Shown: positions 29,016 to 39,991, counted from the first letter of the stretch. The stretch is 64,000 nucleotides of DNA from Papio anubis (GCF_008728515.1 NC_044977.1:190205987-190269986), one strand, 5' to 3'. Translations and numbers: made by a program. Notes: generated by a model not told the origin, from the letters alone.

Positions 29016-29418
29016 GGCTCTGTGCCATCTGCCCGGTGCTGACAGTCTGTGTCCCTGTCTGACTGCGGGCAGCCTCTCCCTCCCTGGGGCTGTAGGGAAT
29101 GCTGCCGTCACTGGCCAGCCAGGGGTGGGGTTCAAATGGGGGAAGCCAGGAGCAACCCTTGCAGTCGGGGCTCCAGGCAGGAACCAGAAGGGAAGCCTCC
29201 CTCTACTCCCCAGCATCGTCTCCTCTTCCCCGCTTAGAATTATGGGCTGGCAAAGCCAGGGAGGCCATCAGGCGTCATCCAAACCAGGGGTGTTCACGCT
29301 TCTTTTACGTACATGGCATTCCTCCAAATGAAATCTCACACAAATATCAGATTGGGGGTTTGGGGATGGGGATAAAGGGATGGACAGGGATGAAATATGG
29401 CGAGGAACATTTGTGATA
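29016..29418. other. Unique sequence, nothing recognised
   Basis: About 400 bp. The segment near 29285-29330 has a vague resemblance to a hAT terminus (CCAGGGGTGTTCACGCTTC), too short to call. Confidence 0.45.
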
Positions 29419-29430
29419 AAGACAGCTCAG

Positions 29431-29734
29431 GGCCAGGCACGGTGGTTCACGCTTGTAATCCCAGCATTTTGGGAGCCGAGGCAGGAGGATTCCTTGAGAC
29501 CAGCCTGGGTAACACAGTGGGACTCCGTCTCTACAAAAAAACAACAAAAAAAAATTAACTGGGGGTGGTGGCGCGTGCCTGTAATTCCAGCCTCTCAGGA
29601 GGCTGAGGTGGGACAATCACTGGAGCCTGGGAGGTCAGGGTTGCAGTGAGCTGTGGTCACGCCACTGCACTTCCAGCCTGGGTGACAGAGCAAGACCCTG
29701 TCTCAAAAAAAAAAAAAAGACAAGACAAGACAAG
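29431..29734 (+). mobile_element. AluJ/S element with (AAGAC)n tail
   Basis: A sense full-length Alu whose A-tail has evolved into an AAGAC pentamer repeat (about 29717-29738). The AAGACAGCTC flank on the left is echoed by AAGACAGTTC after the tail. Confidence 0.95.
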
Positions 29735-29738
29735 ACAG

Positions 29739-30339
29739 TTCTGGCGTCCTGGTTGGGAAACTCCTCCAGCCATGCAAGAACCTTCCAACCAGCTGGGGCA
29801 GCTAGACAAGATAGCATTGCTCTACTCGGCTGAGTTCTCTTCTCCAGAATCAACTCCCATCGCTGCTTAAAGGGAGTAATGTGGCTGTAGGGGAGAGAAC
29901 ACTAAAGTTTCATCAGCAACCTCCTCACCCCCAACATACAAAATGCTCCTTACAAACGCAGTCCTATCTGTGCTGGTAAAGAAGGCAATCTGCCCTTTAT
30001 CATCCGTCTTCCACCTCTGTGCATGAGAATACGTAAGTGGGAAGTATCTGATCCACGCAGCTCAGATGAGAGAAAAAGGAGGAGCAGGAACAGGAAAGGA
30101 ACTGAGCAGAGGAGAGACCCAGAAAGGGAAAGATGAGAGGTGGTTCTTGCAGCTGACTTGGCAAATCCCCAGGCCTGTGGGATTTTCCGGGACCCTCCGG
30201 GTTTTGAAAAGGCAGGGGAGGGGCAGGGAACAGCCAGGGAAGATGGAAAAGAAAACTGGTGTCCGGCCGGGTGGAAATGGGGAGCAACTCCCCCGTGAGT
30301 GTCATCAGAGCAGCATAAGCAAGGGCTCGGTCCCAGAGG
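29739..30339. other. Unique sequence upstream of a CpG island
   Basis: About 600 bp of non-repetitive DNA leading into the GC-rich 30.34-30.68 kb island. Minus-strand frames of 148 and 164 codons overlap each other in different frames, so they do not support a gene. Confidence 0.45.
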
Positions 30340-30442
30340 TGAGCCCGGCGTCCTGCCTGGAGGGGGCGGGCAGCAGGGCTGACCAGGGTGAAGCAACCCG
30401 TGCCGAGCGGCTGCAAATTCTCCCCGGCACGGAGCACATCAC

Positions 30443-30450
30443 TGACGTCA
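30443..30450. promoter_or_regulatory. CRE palindrome TGACGTCA
   Basis: A perfect 8-bp cAMP response element inside the CpG island. CREB/ATF binding at such sites is established in general; occupancy here is unknown. Confidence 0.5.
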
Positions 30451-30605
30451 AGCGCGGCGAGGCCGCGGCCAGCATTAATTAGGTGCAGATGCACGGGGGC
30501 GGGCAGGCCTGGGCCAGAAGCCGCTCCCGGAGGCTCCGGCCCCGGGTGCGCCGCCTCCCAGCCCGGAGTTCCTCCAGCCGCAACCGGCCTCCCAGCGGCG
30601 CCACA

Positions 30606-30619
30606 GCGCGCCCTAGTGG
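30606..30619 (-). promoter_or_regulatory. CTCF-like motif
   Basis: GCGCGCCCTAGTGG matches 13 of 14 positions of the reverse CTCF core consensus (SYGCCMYCTRSTGG). This is a motif match only. Confidence 0.4.
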
Positions 30620-30699
30620 CCGATGTCCGGAAAGCGCTGTCAGAGGAATCGCAGGCTCGCGGCCTGGGAGCCCCGCAGCCCTCATCTTCTGTCTGCCCT

Positions 30700-30875
30700 A
30701 AGGCTCATTGACTTCACATTAGAATCACTTGGGGAGCTTTTAAAAATCCCAATGCCCGGGAAGCACCTATTCCGATTACATTTGAACCCTGGGGAGCGGG
30801 CCCCGGGCCCCAGTATTTTTTTAAAACTCTCTCTCGGTGCTTCCTATGCACCGCCCAGTGTAGAAGCTGTTCTCT
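30700..30875 (+). mobile_element. hAT-Charlie non-autonomous element (MER58/MER5 type)
   Basis: CACATTAGAATCACTTGGGG near 30715, a GAGCTTTTAAAAATCCCAAT block and CCCCAGTATTTTTTTAAAAC near 30808 match the arrangement of small hAT-Charlie elements with long inverted termini. The exact family name is uncertain. Confidence 0.65.
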
Positions 30876-30880
30876 TAAAG

Positions 30881-31060
30881 CAGTGGTTCTCAGAATTGAG
30901 GGTCATGGGAGTCGCCTGGAGGGCTTGTTAAATCACATATTGCTGGGCGCCACCCCAGAGTTTCTGAGCCAATACTTTTGTAGCTGGGCCCTAGTCCCTC
31001 TTACAAGTTCCCAGGTGATGCTGATGCTGCCATCCCGGGATCACACCTGGAGACCTAGTG
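30881..31060 (+). mobile_element. MER5A-like hAT-Charlie element
   Basis: It starts with CAGTGGTTCTCAGAATTG and continues through GGAGGGCTTGTTAAATCACA and TTCCCAGGTGATGCTGATGC. It lies right after another hAT element. Confidence 0.85.
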
Positions 31061-31077
31061 CCAAACACTCCTAATCA

Positions 31078-31570
31078 AGGCACCTACTCAGCCGGCACCA
31101 CGGGATCAGCAGGGAGCTTGTTAGAAATGCAGGTTTACAGACCCCTCCTCAGAACCATTGAGTGAAAATCTACATATTTTATTTTGCTTTTTATTGGCCC
31201 ATCATTGTACATATTTCTGGGGTACAATGTGATGTTTTGATACATGTATGCATTGTGTAAAAATCCAATCAAGGTATTTAGCCCATCCATCATCTCATAC
31301 ATTTATCATTTCTTTGCTAAAGAAATTGTAAATCTTTTCTACCTACTTGGCAATGTACAATACAGTATTGTTAACCACAGTCTCCTTGCTGTGTCATAGA
31401 ACACAAAAACTTCCTCCTCACTGCAACTCTGTACTTGTTGACCAATCTTTCCCCATCCACCCCTGCCCCCCAACCTCTGGTAACCACTATTCTACTCTCT
31501 CCTAGAATCTTCATTTTCTCTAGATACAGGTGATTCACCTGACATTAAGGTTTGAAAGTTCTGCTCTAAA
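31078..31570 (+). mobile_element. hAT-Charlie element split by an L1 insertion
   Basis: The left part (31078-31176) has GGAGCTTGTTAGAAATGCAG and the right part (31524-31570) has CAGGTGATTCACCTGACATT then TTTGAAAGTTCTGCTC. Joined across the L1 they reproduce the order of one MER5/MER20-like element. Confidence 0.65.
31177..31523 (-). mobile_element. L1 3' untranslated fragment, antisense
   Basis: GTACATATTTCTGGGGTACA near 31208, CATTTATCATTTCTTTGCTA near 31299 and CCTCTGGTAACCACTATTCT near 31475 are the antisense 3' region of a primate or old L1. The T-rich left edge is its tail and the right edge is a 5' truncation, as usual for L1. Confidence 0.85.
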
Positions 31571-32342
31571 CACCATTGGTGCAGGCCTACACAATCAGGC
31601 TATGTTGACGGCTTGGAAGACCACTTCACATCCCCCACCCGGCCCCAAATCTCTGGATCAGAGAGCTGGACAGAATGTCCCAGATTATCTGATCCAATTC
31701 TTTTGCAGGACAGATGAGGGAAACTGAGGCCCAGAGAAGGGGATGAACTTGCCGAAGCTCCCTGGGTTCTAGGGTGGCCTGTCATCCTTGGTTGTCAACC
31801 TCAAAGCTCATACGCTCATACACACCCCCCTTCCTCCCCAGAAGGCAGCACTGTGAGTTCTGCTCTTGACCCACCTGTCAGGCAGCAAGCACTCCAGGGG
31901 CCTGTGGAGGCCCGGGCTCCATCCTGGCTGCTTGGGAGGGCACCGAAGCAGTGAGCAGAGACACAGGACATCGCACCAGAGAACATGGTACAAGGAAACC
32001 TATGCAAGATGGTTAGGTTTGAAAGCTAGGTGTCAGTCACTGGGCCTCCATGCTGAGATTCATACTCCCATCTTATTCATGATTATTCTGAATGCTCAGG
32101 GAAAAGAGACAGGTCAGAGGCCTATCTTAGGGACACCAGAAGCAAATCTGTACACACTAAGCATTCTGTCCCAACAGTGGGCTGGATGGCCACCTCCAGT
32201 TGCAGCTTATGGTGGGTTTCTGTCTTTTCGTCCTATTTGACTGGAGTTGAATGGCCAATGAAGTTGGGCATGAGTGTGTGGACCCCAAGCTGTGCTGCCC
32301 TCGTGGATAAGTTAAATAAGCCAATGGTAAGCTCTTTCTATG
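31571..32342. other. Unique sequence with a possible MIR-like piece
   Basis: About 770 bp. A MIR-like antisense piece is likely at about 31685-31765 (ATGAGGGAAACTGAGGCCCA). Nothing else was recognised. Confidence 0.45.
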
Positions 32343-32347
32343 GCCAT

Positions 32348-32771
32348 TGTGTTAGTGTATTTGTGCATTGCTATAAAGAAATGCCCGAGGCTGGTAATTT
32401 ATAAAGAAAAAAGGTTTAATTGGCTCACAATTCTGCAGACTGTTCAAGAGGCATGGCATCAGCATTTGGTTCTGGTAAGAACCTTGGGAAGCTTCCACTC
32501 ATGGTGAAAGGTGGAAGGCAAAAGGGGAGCAAGCACACCACATGGCAAGAGTAGGAGCAAGGGGTTGGGGGAGGTCCCAGACTCTTTTAAACAACCAGAT
32601 CTCACATGAACTAACTGAGCAACAACTCACTTATCACCAAGGGGTGGTGCTTAACCATTCATGAGGGGCCTTCCGCCATGATCCACTCACCTCCTACCAG
32701 GCCCCACCCCAACAATGGGAATCACCTTTCAACATGATCATTGAAGGGGACAAATATCCAAACCACGTTAT
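32348..32771 (-). repeat. 3' LTR of the MaLR element
   Basis: The LTR nearer the left edge, which is the 3' copy in the element's own direction. About 424 bp, matching the other LTR along its full length. Confidence 0.9.
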
Positions 32772-34364
32772 CCCCCGCTCAGGCCCCCAATATCATGTCT
32801 TTCTCACATTTCAAAATACAATCATGCCTTTGCAATAGTCCCCCAAGTCTTAACTTGTTCCAGAATTAATCCAAAAGTCCAAGTCTCATCTGAGACTCGA
32901 GGCATGCTCCTTCTACCTATATGCCTGTAAAATCAAACCAAATTAATTACTTCCAAGATACAATGGTGGTACAGGCATTGGGTAGACATTCCCATTCTAA
33001 AAGGGAGAAATTAACCCAAAGGAAAAGGCCACAGGACCCATGCAAGTCTGAAACCCAGTGGGGCAGTCATTAAACCTTAAAGCTCTAAAATTATCCTTGA
33101 TCCCATGTCCTGCATCCTGGGTGCACTGGTTCAAGGGATGGGCCCCCAAGGCCTTGAGCAGCACTGCTCCTGTGGCTTTTCTGGGCGTAGCCCTATGGCT
33201 GTTCTCATGGGCTGGTGTTGAGTGCCTGTGGCTTTTCCATGCTCATTATGCAAGCTGTCAGTGGCTCCATCATTCTAGGGTCTGGAGGACATCAGCCACC
33301 TTCCCACAGCTCCATTAGGCAGTGTCCTGGTGCGGGGCCTGTGTGGGGGTCCAACCCCAATTTCCCCTCCACACTGCCCTAGTAGAGGTTCTCTGGTGGG
33401 GGCTCCACCCCTGCAGCAGGCTTCTGCCTGGGCAACCCCCTTAGGCTTGCTGGTACATCCTCTGAAATTTAGGTGGAAGTTGCCAAGCCTCCTTCACACT
33501 TACATGCTGTGTGCCTGCAGGCTTAACACCAAGTGGAAACTGCCAAGACTTACGGCAGCTTGTGTTCTCCAAAGCAGCTGCTGGAGCTGTACCCAGGCCT
33601 GGGGTCCTTTGAGCCAGCAGGGATGTGGGAAGCAGTGTCCTGAGGCTGAACAGGACAACAGTGCCCCAGACCTGGCCCCTGAACCCATTCTTTCCTCCTA
33701 GGCCCCTGAGCTTGAGATGGGAAGAGCTATCTCCAAGACCTCTGAAATGCCTTTGAGAACTTTTCCCCGTTGTATTGGATATTAGCATTTGGCTCCCTTT
33801 TAGTCATGCTAATGTCTCTAGAGCAAATGGTTGCTACACAGGCTGCTTGGATTCCTCTCCTGAAAATGCTTTTTCTTTCCCTGCTGCATGGCTAGGCTAT
33901 GAACTTTTATGCTCTGCTTCCTTTTATGTATAAGTTCCAACTTTAAGTCATTTCTTTGCACCCATATCTGATCATAGGCTGTTAGAAGCAGCCATGTCAC
34001 TTCTCGATACTTAGAAATCTCTTCTGCCAGCTGCCACAGAAGAAGTTGAACCTTCCACAAACCCCTAGGACATGAACACAATGCATCCAGGCTCTTTGCT
34101 GGGGAGTAACACAGGTGATCTTTGCTTCAGCTCCTAATAACTTTCTCATTTCCATCTGAGACTTTGTCAGCCTGGACTTCACTGCCTGTATCTCTATCAG
34201 CATTTTTGTCACAACCACTGTACCAGTCTCTAAGAAGTTCCAAACTTTCCTCATTTTCCTGTCTTCTTCTGAGCCCTCCAGTCTCTTCCACCCTCTGCCC
34301 ATTACTCATTCCACATCTTTAGGTATCTTTATAGCAACACATTATTCACTATACCAATTTTTTC
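32772..34364 (-). mobile_element. MaLR internal region
   Basis: About 1.6 kb between the LTRs, with segments such as TTCAAAATACAATCATGCCT near 32810 and CATGGCTAGGCTATGAACTT near 33886 that fit MST/THE1 internal sequence. No intact retroviral gene remains. Confidence 0.8.
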
Positions 34365-34783
34365 TGTTAGTCTGTTTGTGCATTGCTATTAAAAATACCT
34401 GAGACTGGGAAATTTATAAAGAAAAGAGGTTTAATTGGCTCACAATTCTGCAGGCTGTAAAAGAAGCATGGTGCCTGCATCTGGTTCTGGTAAAGACCTC
34501 AGGAAGCTTCCACTCATGGTGGAAGAAGAAAGGGGAGCAGGCATATCACATGGTGAGAGTGGGAGCAAGAGAGAGAGAAAGAGGAGGTTCCAGATGCTTA
34601 AACAACGAGATCTCACATGAACTAACTGAGCAAGAACTCACTTATCACCAAGAGGATGGTGCTAACCTACTCTTAAGGGATCTTCCCCCGTGATCCACTC
34701 ACCTCCCAGTAGGCCCCACCCCCAACATTGGGAATCACATTGCAACATGAGATTTGGAGAGGACAAAAATCCAAGCTATATCA
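34365..34783 (-). repeat. 5' LTR of the MaLR element
   Basis: The LTR at the right edge, which is the 5' copy in the element's direction, 419 bp. It would contain the old promoter of the element; no evidence of present activity. Confidence 0.9.
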
Positions 34784-34788
34784 GCCAT

Positions 34789-36089
34789 TATTCATGCGGG
34801 CAGTCTGGGACACATAGAGACCCATAGTAGCCTGTTGTGGGCACAGCATTTAGAGTCCAGGTGCAGAAACCAGACAAACACATGAATAAGGGACAGAGAC
34901 ATGGATATCACAAGACTGACGAGATTTCAATGCCACGGAGGCAGTGATGACACTCGGAGCAGGCAGACACTGGAGAAATGCATGGCCATGGGTCAGGAAA
35001 ACCAGAGCAGGCTTCCTGGAGGTGGTGTGGCTATCCCAGCCCAGATGTGATGGAGCTTGGACATAAACCCTGGCCTGCCTGAATTTGGACCTCAACTCCT
35101 AACCACTCCTCTATCCTGTCCTCAAAGAGGGCAGGAGTGAGACCCACCTCGTCTCTCAGATGAGACCCATCTGAGATCTGTAAACAGGATGTCTGGCTGG
35201 AAAAGAGGGTTCCCACGGAGACAGCCAAGGTTGAAAAGGTTGAAAAGGGCCAGGAGGGAGGGCATTGAAGTTAAGGTTGATGAGCTCCGGCTTTATCCAG
35301 GATCCCACAGAAAGCCATCTGTGTTGTGATGCAGGAATCAGACACTGATGGCAGTTTCAGGAAGACTGAATGTTTGTAGAGGCCAGCATGTGGCTGGTGT
35401 GCAAAACCGAGCCCTGGGGGTCTGTGATGGAAGTATCACAAATGCTCTTTATACGGTTATATCATTTTGCAGGGCTGGATTTTAACATTCTGAATTCATT
35501 TCCATTCATTCCCCAAGAGCTCTGGGAAATGACTAACTTTTAATTATTAAGTAAAAATGGGGTGGGTATTTGTTTTCCTCTTGTGGGTCTTGCTCTTTTC
35601 CATCCTCTGCTACACCGCACTGTTATCAACTTTACAGAAAACAAAGAAACTGGAATTAAACATTAACCAGGATCATTGAGAATGCCACAGAAATGCACAG
35701 CCCTGGGGTTAGGACAAGGGAGGCCCCTCATTCTCTGGTTGGCTGTTCAAACAGAAAAGGGGCCTGGGAGCACACCCCATCTCCAAGGGACTGGGGTCGG
35801 GGGTGAGGTGATTTCAAGGAGCACTTTCCACTCCAGTCAACATTTCCTGAGTTCCTGTGTGAGGGCTGGCCTCGGTGCTAGGAATCTGGGTACACGAGGA
35901 CTGAGACAGGGTACCAGTGCTGGAGACATTATGTCACCTGTGAGAAGGGCCCTCACAGAGGCAGGGACGGAGGGCCAAGGAAGGCAGAATGGGTAGTGAT
36001 GTGTTTCATCTAGAGGATGCAGCAATTGCTGTAGGTCTGAAAGAATCAAAAGAATCAATAGACTTTTACTAGGAAGAAAGAGAGGGCCA
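34789..36089. other. Unique sequence with a weak L2-like piece
   Basis: About 1.3 kb. A possible antisense L2 tail lies at about 35835-35930 (TCAACATTTCCTGAGTTCCT). The 106-codon plus-strand frame at 35676-35996 has no domain and overlaps that piece. No gene is called. Confidence 0.45.
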
Positions 36090-36391
36090 GCCGGGCATGG
36101 TGGCTCACACCTGTAATCCCAGCACCTTGGGAGGCTGAGGCTGGCGGATCACTTGAGGTCAGGAGTTTGAAACCAGCTGTGCCAACAGGGTGAAACCCCG
36201 TCTCTACTAAAAATACAAACATTGGTTGAGCGTGGTGGTGGGCACCTGTAATCCCAGTTACTCAGAGGCTGAGGCAAGAGAATTGCTTTAACCTGGAACG
36301 CAGAGGTTGCAGGGAGCTGAGATCAAGCCACTGCACTCCAGCCTGGGCAACAGAGTGAGACTCCATCTCAAAAAAAAAAAAAAAAAAAAAA
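36090..36391 (+). mobile_element. AluS element
   Basis: A full-length sense Alu with both monomers and a terminal A-run of about 22 bases (36370-36391). Confidence 0.97.
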
Positions 36392-36439
36392 GGCAGTTCA
36401 GGCAGAGGGAACAGCATGAATGAGCGGGCAGAGGACCTG

Positions 36440-36585
36440 GTGCCATCCTCCTAAAAGGAAGTGTATCAGCCAGGGGCCCAACCCAACAGGAACCCCACTA
36501 GTATAGCAGACAGAGGGAGTTTAATCCAGGGGACTGGCTGCATAGGTATAGGTGGTATAAAAACTGACAAGGGAAAGCAGACAGA
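36440..36585 (+). repeat. Unclassified interspersed repeat, copy 1
   Basis: A roughly 145-bp segment (TGCCATCCTCCTAAAAGGAA through GGTGGTATAAAAACTGACAA) that recurs about 531 bp downstream. It resembles a common human interspersed repeat whose name I cannot give. A TATAAAA motif is present in both copies. Confidence 0.7.
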
Positions 36586-36970
36586 AGGCAGACCAGCATG
36601 CAGGGTGTGTTTGGGAAGTGACCGGTAGCCTGGTGATGGGGTGTGGGGTGTACAGCGCGAGGACGGCACAGGGCTGGAAGGGAGCTTGGGAGCGGAGTGG
36701 AAAGGCTGACCCTACAGTGCATGCTTGATTTGCAAAGTTACAGAGCCTCGTCGGAAGCATGGCCTGGTGAGCTTAAGCAGCTGTAGGAGGGTAGGCTGCT
36801 GGGCTGGCCCTGGTGGGAGGCTGCTGGGGTTGACCAGGGCAGGACTCGCCCGAGGCTGCTGCCAGGGAGGAGAGGAGGGATGGGCTCAGAGACATTCCCG
36901 AGGCTCAGTCTTCTGACTCAGTGACTAATTGGGTGGAGGGAGGGAAGCCAACAACTCTGAACACTGACCC
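36586..36970. other. Sequence between two copies of the unclassified repeat
   Basis: About 385 bp. GGGAGGCTGCTGGG-type near-repeats occur at 36785-36835. No element was identified. Confidence 0.45.
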
Positions 36971-37430
36971 AGTGCCATCCTCCTGGAAGGAAATGTATCA
37001 GCCAGGGGCCCAGCCCAGCACAAGCCATGCTGGTATTTCCAACAGAGACAGTGTAATCCAGGGGACTGGTTGCAGTGGTGGTATAAAAACTGAGAAGGCA
37101 AACGAGATGGTGAGCAGCCCCGAGGTGAGCAATGGGAGGACGGTGCCGCACCATCTGGAGCAAAAGGGACAGAAAAGGGAAGCGGGTGGAGCCCGGAGAC
37201 CAGGAGCTGCACACCCAGCGGAAGCCAGAGCAAACCTGCGCAGTGGGAACTGGCTCCGGGGAGACGCAAGCCCTGCTAGAGATGCTTCCTACAGCAGAGA
37301 CCCAGGGGAAAGAAATGCTCTGGCGTCTCCCCTCCGCCTACCCTCTCATCACCTGCTATTGGCCAAACCTACTTGGAGCAAGGGACCTGGGGAATGTAAC
37401 CTGAGATAGAAGCCCACCCGAGAAGAATGG
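36971..37430 (+). repeat. Unclassified interspersed repeat, copy 2, with longer extension
   Basis: It repeats the copy-1 segment at 36971-37105 with most positions shared, then continues through a CTGCTATTGGCCAAACCTAC segment near 37352, also typical of that dispersed repeat. Because only one copy has the extension, copy 1 may be truncated or the pair may be a local duplication. Confidence 0.6.
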
Positions 37431-37794
37431 ACATGTGTGTGGGAGCAGCAGGCCGACGGGAGCACAGGGACACCAGAGGAAGCAGCTGCGGAGAGGAGAC
37501 TGTGCATCCTGATGTGAAGATGGGAAGCGAGAGGTCCCCCCAGGAAGGAATGTCTGGTTTGCAGCAGCACACAGAGCAGGATGGCTGGAGAGGTAGATGT
37601 GAGAGGCATGATCGTAGCTCTCTGTCTCCTGTTTTCTCAACCCAGGCAAAAGCTGATTAATGCCTGAGTCATGTCCCGGAGCTGAGCCTCCTGGGTGGGG
37701 CACGGCAAGGTGGTATCAGATGGCTCAGTGATGTGCCAGGCCTCAGGGAGGGGAGAGGATAGTGTGGGGGAAACAGAGCTGGCCTGGAGACGCT
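37431..37794. other. Unique sequence, nothing recognised
   Basis: About 360 bp of purine-rich DNA without a supported gene or repeat. Confidence 0.45.
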
Positions 37795-37885
37795 GTCACA
37801 CCCACAGCATCACTCCAGTTCTGACGGCAAAGCTGGGTGACTTTGAGCAAGTGAATGATGCGCTCTGGGCTTCGATTTCCTCGTC
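37795..37885 (+). repeat. MIR SINE core fragment
   Basis: GCTGGGTGACTTTGAGCAAG followed by a GGGCTTCGATTTCCTC block is the sense MIR core, diverged. Confidence 0.65.
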
Positions 37886-37949
37886 GTCACCACCCTGTCT
37901 CCAGCACAAGCTCCTCCACATCAGGGAACCTCTTGTAGTCGCCCAAACT

Positions 37950-38115
37950 CTGTGCTTCCTCAACACCCAGGCCTGCAGTTGACGCCACCCCTCCACCTGG
38001 AATCTCCTTCCCCATTCCCACACGTCTTACTTTCTCCAGTCCTTCAGATTCAGTCCTAGCATCCATCACCTCCTCCAGAAAGCCTTCCCTGACTGCCTCG
38101 CCCCGTCTCCTAGAT
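37950..38115 (+). mobile_element. L2 ORF2 C-terminal fragment, sense
   Basis: CCACCTGGAATCTCCTTCCC near 37995 and a CTCCAGAAAGCCTTCCCTGA segment near 38072 are L2 coding-end sequence in sense orientation. Confidence 0.7.
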
Positions 38116-38199
38116 GGGCACAGTGGGTTGTATTTTCCCAAGAGGGTCCCCTGCATATGCTCCCATATCCCACCCCCATGGTGCAACTCTTCTCTCACA

Positions 38200-38525
38200 G
38201 AGAGGCGGGGTGTGCATTTCCCTGACCCTAGGCCTCCTCCTTCCCCGGCCTGGAACCCAGCCTCCATGCTACGAGGAAGCCCAGGCCACCGGAAGAAACC
38301 ACGTAGCCGACCCCAGCATCGACCAGGCGTGAGAGTGGGCAGGCGCCCTTCAAGTCATTCCAGTGGCTGGCCTCGAGTCTTGGGGTTGTGGCTGTATGTG
38401 ATGGCTCGGAGACACACTGCCCCCACTGTGCCCTCTGCATCCAGATCCACAGCCACCTGAGAGAATAAATGATCCTGTTGTGTTACGGCTTTCTGGTTGA
38501 GGGTGATTTTGTGTGCAGCGGGTGA
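38200..38525 (+). mobile_element. MLT1-type MaLR LTR, 3' part
   Basis: CATGCTACGAGGAAGCCCAG near 38265, then GAGAATAAATGATCCTGTTG near 38460 and TTTCTGGTTGAGGGTGATTT fit the 3' half of an MLT1 LTR in sense orientation. It is old and has no internal region attached. Confidence 0.6.
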
Positions 38526-38790
38526 CAAAAGTCTCCCTCGGGAGTCAAGGACCCCATGCTTCTCTCCATCACAGCATTTTCTCCCGGGCTGCTCCTGCTG
38601 CTGACAGCTCTGCCTCTCTGACCGCACAGCGAGCCCCTGGGGCAGGGGCTGCCGTCTGCACAACCCTGGGACAGGCACACGGGCCCTCGAAGAGCACTCA
38701 ACGAAGGTTTATCTCATGAAACCCAAAAAATAAGAGGGAGGCTCTCAGGTGATAGAAATATTTGAGCCACAGCATTAATACAAGATATAT

Positions 38791-39110
38791 GTTTTTTGGT
38801 GTTGTTTTTTGGTGTTTTGGGGTTTTGTTTTGTTTTGTTTTTTTCTTTATTGCTTTATTTCTAGTTGCTCAGGCTGGAGTGCTCACTGCAACCTCTGCAT
38901 CCCGGGTTCAAACAATTCTCCTGCCTCAGCCTCCCGAGTAGCTGGGACTACAGGCACGTGGCACCACGCCTGGCTAATTTTTTTGTATTTTTAGTAGAGA
39001 CAGGGTTTCACCATGTTAGCCAGGATGGTCTTGATCTCCTGACCTCGTGATCCACCTGTCTCGGCCTCCCAAAGTGCTGGGATTACAGGCGTGAGCCACT
39101 GCACCTGGCC
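38791..39110 (-). mobile_element. AluS/Y element with internal deletion
   Basis: An antisense Alu with Y-like GACCTCGTGATCCACC and a deletion in the right monomer near 38870-38885. AAGATATAT at 38782-38790 recurs at 39111-39119. Confidence 0.95.
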
Positions 39111-39119
39111 AAGATATAT

Positions 39120-39991
39120 ACATATTTTTTAAATGCATGATGTATTGGTGAGAATGTGCTCGTCTAAACCTTTGAAGTTTATGAACTGGTCGCATGAGGC
39201 CGGGGTCCCCCGCGGGGCTTACAGAAGCTTGTCAGTGGAGTAAGCCAATGAAAGGGAGTGCGGGGCACAGCGGCGCGATGCCCCTTCAGCTGCGATGACC
39301 TCACAAAACCACTGAGTCGTACTCATTTCTACCTCTGAAACTGACCCCAGAGCTTCCTCAAACCAACAGGCAGCTGTCATCCTGTGGGGCACCACTTCCT
39401 CCACCTCCCACTTCCACCATCCTGGGACTCTGCAGGGCCCCCAGATCGACCCTGCAGGGAGTTGCCTGCCCAAAGCCCCTAGACCCTGAATCTGCACTGC
39501 TGCCCCCACCTCCTGGGCCTGCACTGCCTCCGGGAAGGCCCTCGAGGCAGAGGGATTTCACACCCCGCCAGACCTCACCAGGGGCCCTCAAGGCCTTCAC
39601 AGCACTCCCCTGCCTCATTGCACTTGATCGCCACACCATCCACTGAGGCAAACCAGGCAGTGATGACAAAGCCCGGGCTATAAAAGGAAGCAACGGCTCC
39701 CAGCCTGTGGCCTGGACTTCTGGTCCCACCCCACTGACCGTCACTCCCCCTGGCCACTGACAGTGGGGCTGCTACCTCGATCCCCGGGGGTGGGTCCCAC
39801 AGCGTGTTCAGTCAGCGTGGGTGGACCGAAGCATCCGCAGACATTTGACCAGCTCAGCTTAGCCCCGAGCACCCAGGACATGTCTGGGTCCCTGAACCCA
39901 CAGGGTGAGGTAAGCACAGCACACGAAGACTCAGGTAAATGAAAGAGGGTGAGACTGGTGCTTCTGTTGCCTGAAGAACCACACACCGCGG
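39120..39991. other. Unique sequence
   Basis: About 870 bp. Minus-strand frames of 101 and 128 codons overlap each other in different frames (39219-39744) and show no domain. No gene is called. Confidence 0.45.

Larger units (their letters stand above)
30340..30680. promoter_or_regulatory. Small CpG island with CRE and CTCF-like motifs
   Basis: About 340 bp of high G+C with frequent CpG. It holds a perfect CRE palindrome at 30443-30450 and a CTCF-like motif at 30606-30619. No exon was recognised. It could be a promoter of a non-coding transcript or a distal element; which one is not visible from sequence. Confidence 0.55.
32348..34783 (-). mobile_element. Complete MaLR (ERVL-MaLR, MST/THE1 type) with both LTRs
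   Basis: A 2,436-bp endogenous retroelement in reverse orientation: LTR (32348-32771), internal region (32772-34364), LTR (34365-34783). GCCAT occurs at 32343-32347 and 34784-34788, the 5-bp target-site duplication expected of retroviral integration. The element starts TG and ends CA. The internal part is non-autonomous in this family and carries only short broken frames here (up to about 123 codons). The two LTRs differ by many substitutions, so the insertion is old. Confidence 0.92.

Noticed and set aside
32348..34783. An intact retroviral gene set
   Set aside because: MaLR elements are non-autonomous and the internal region here has only short broken frames.
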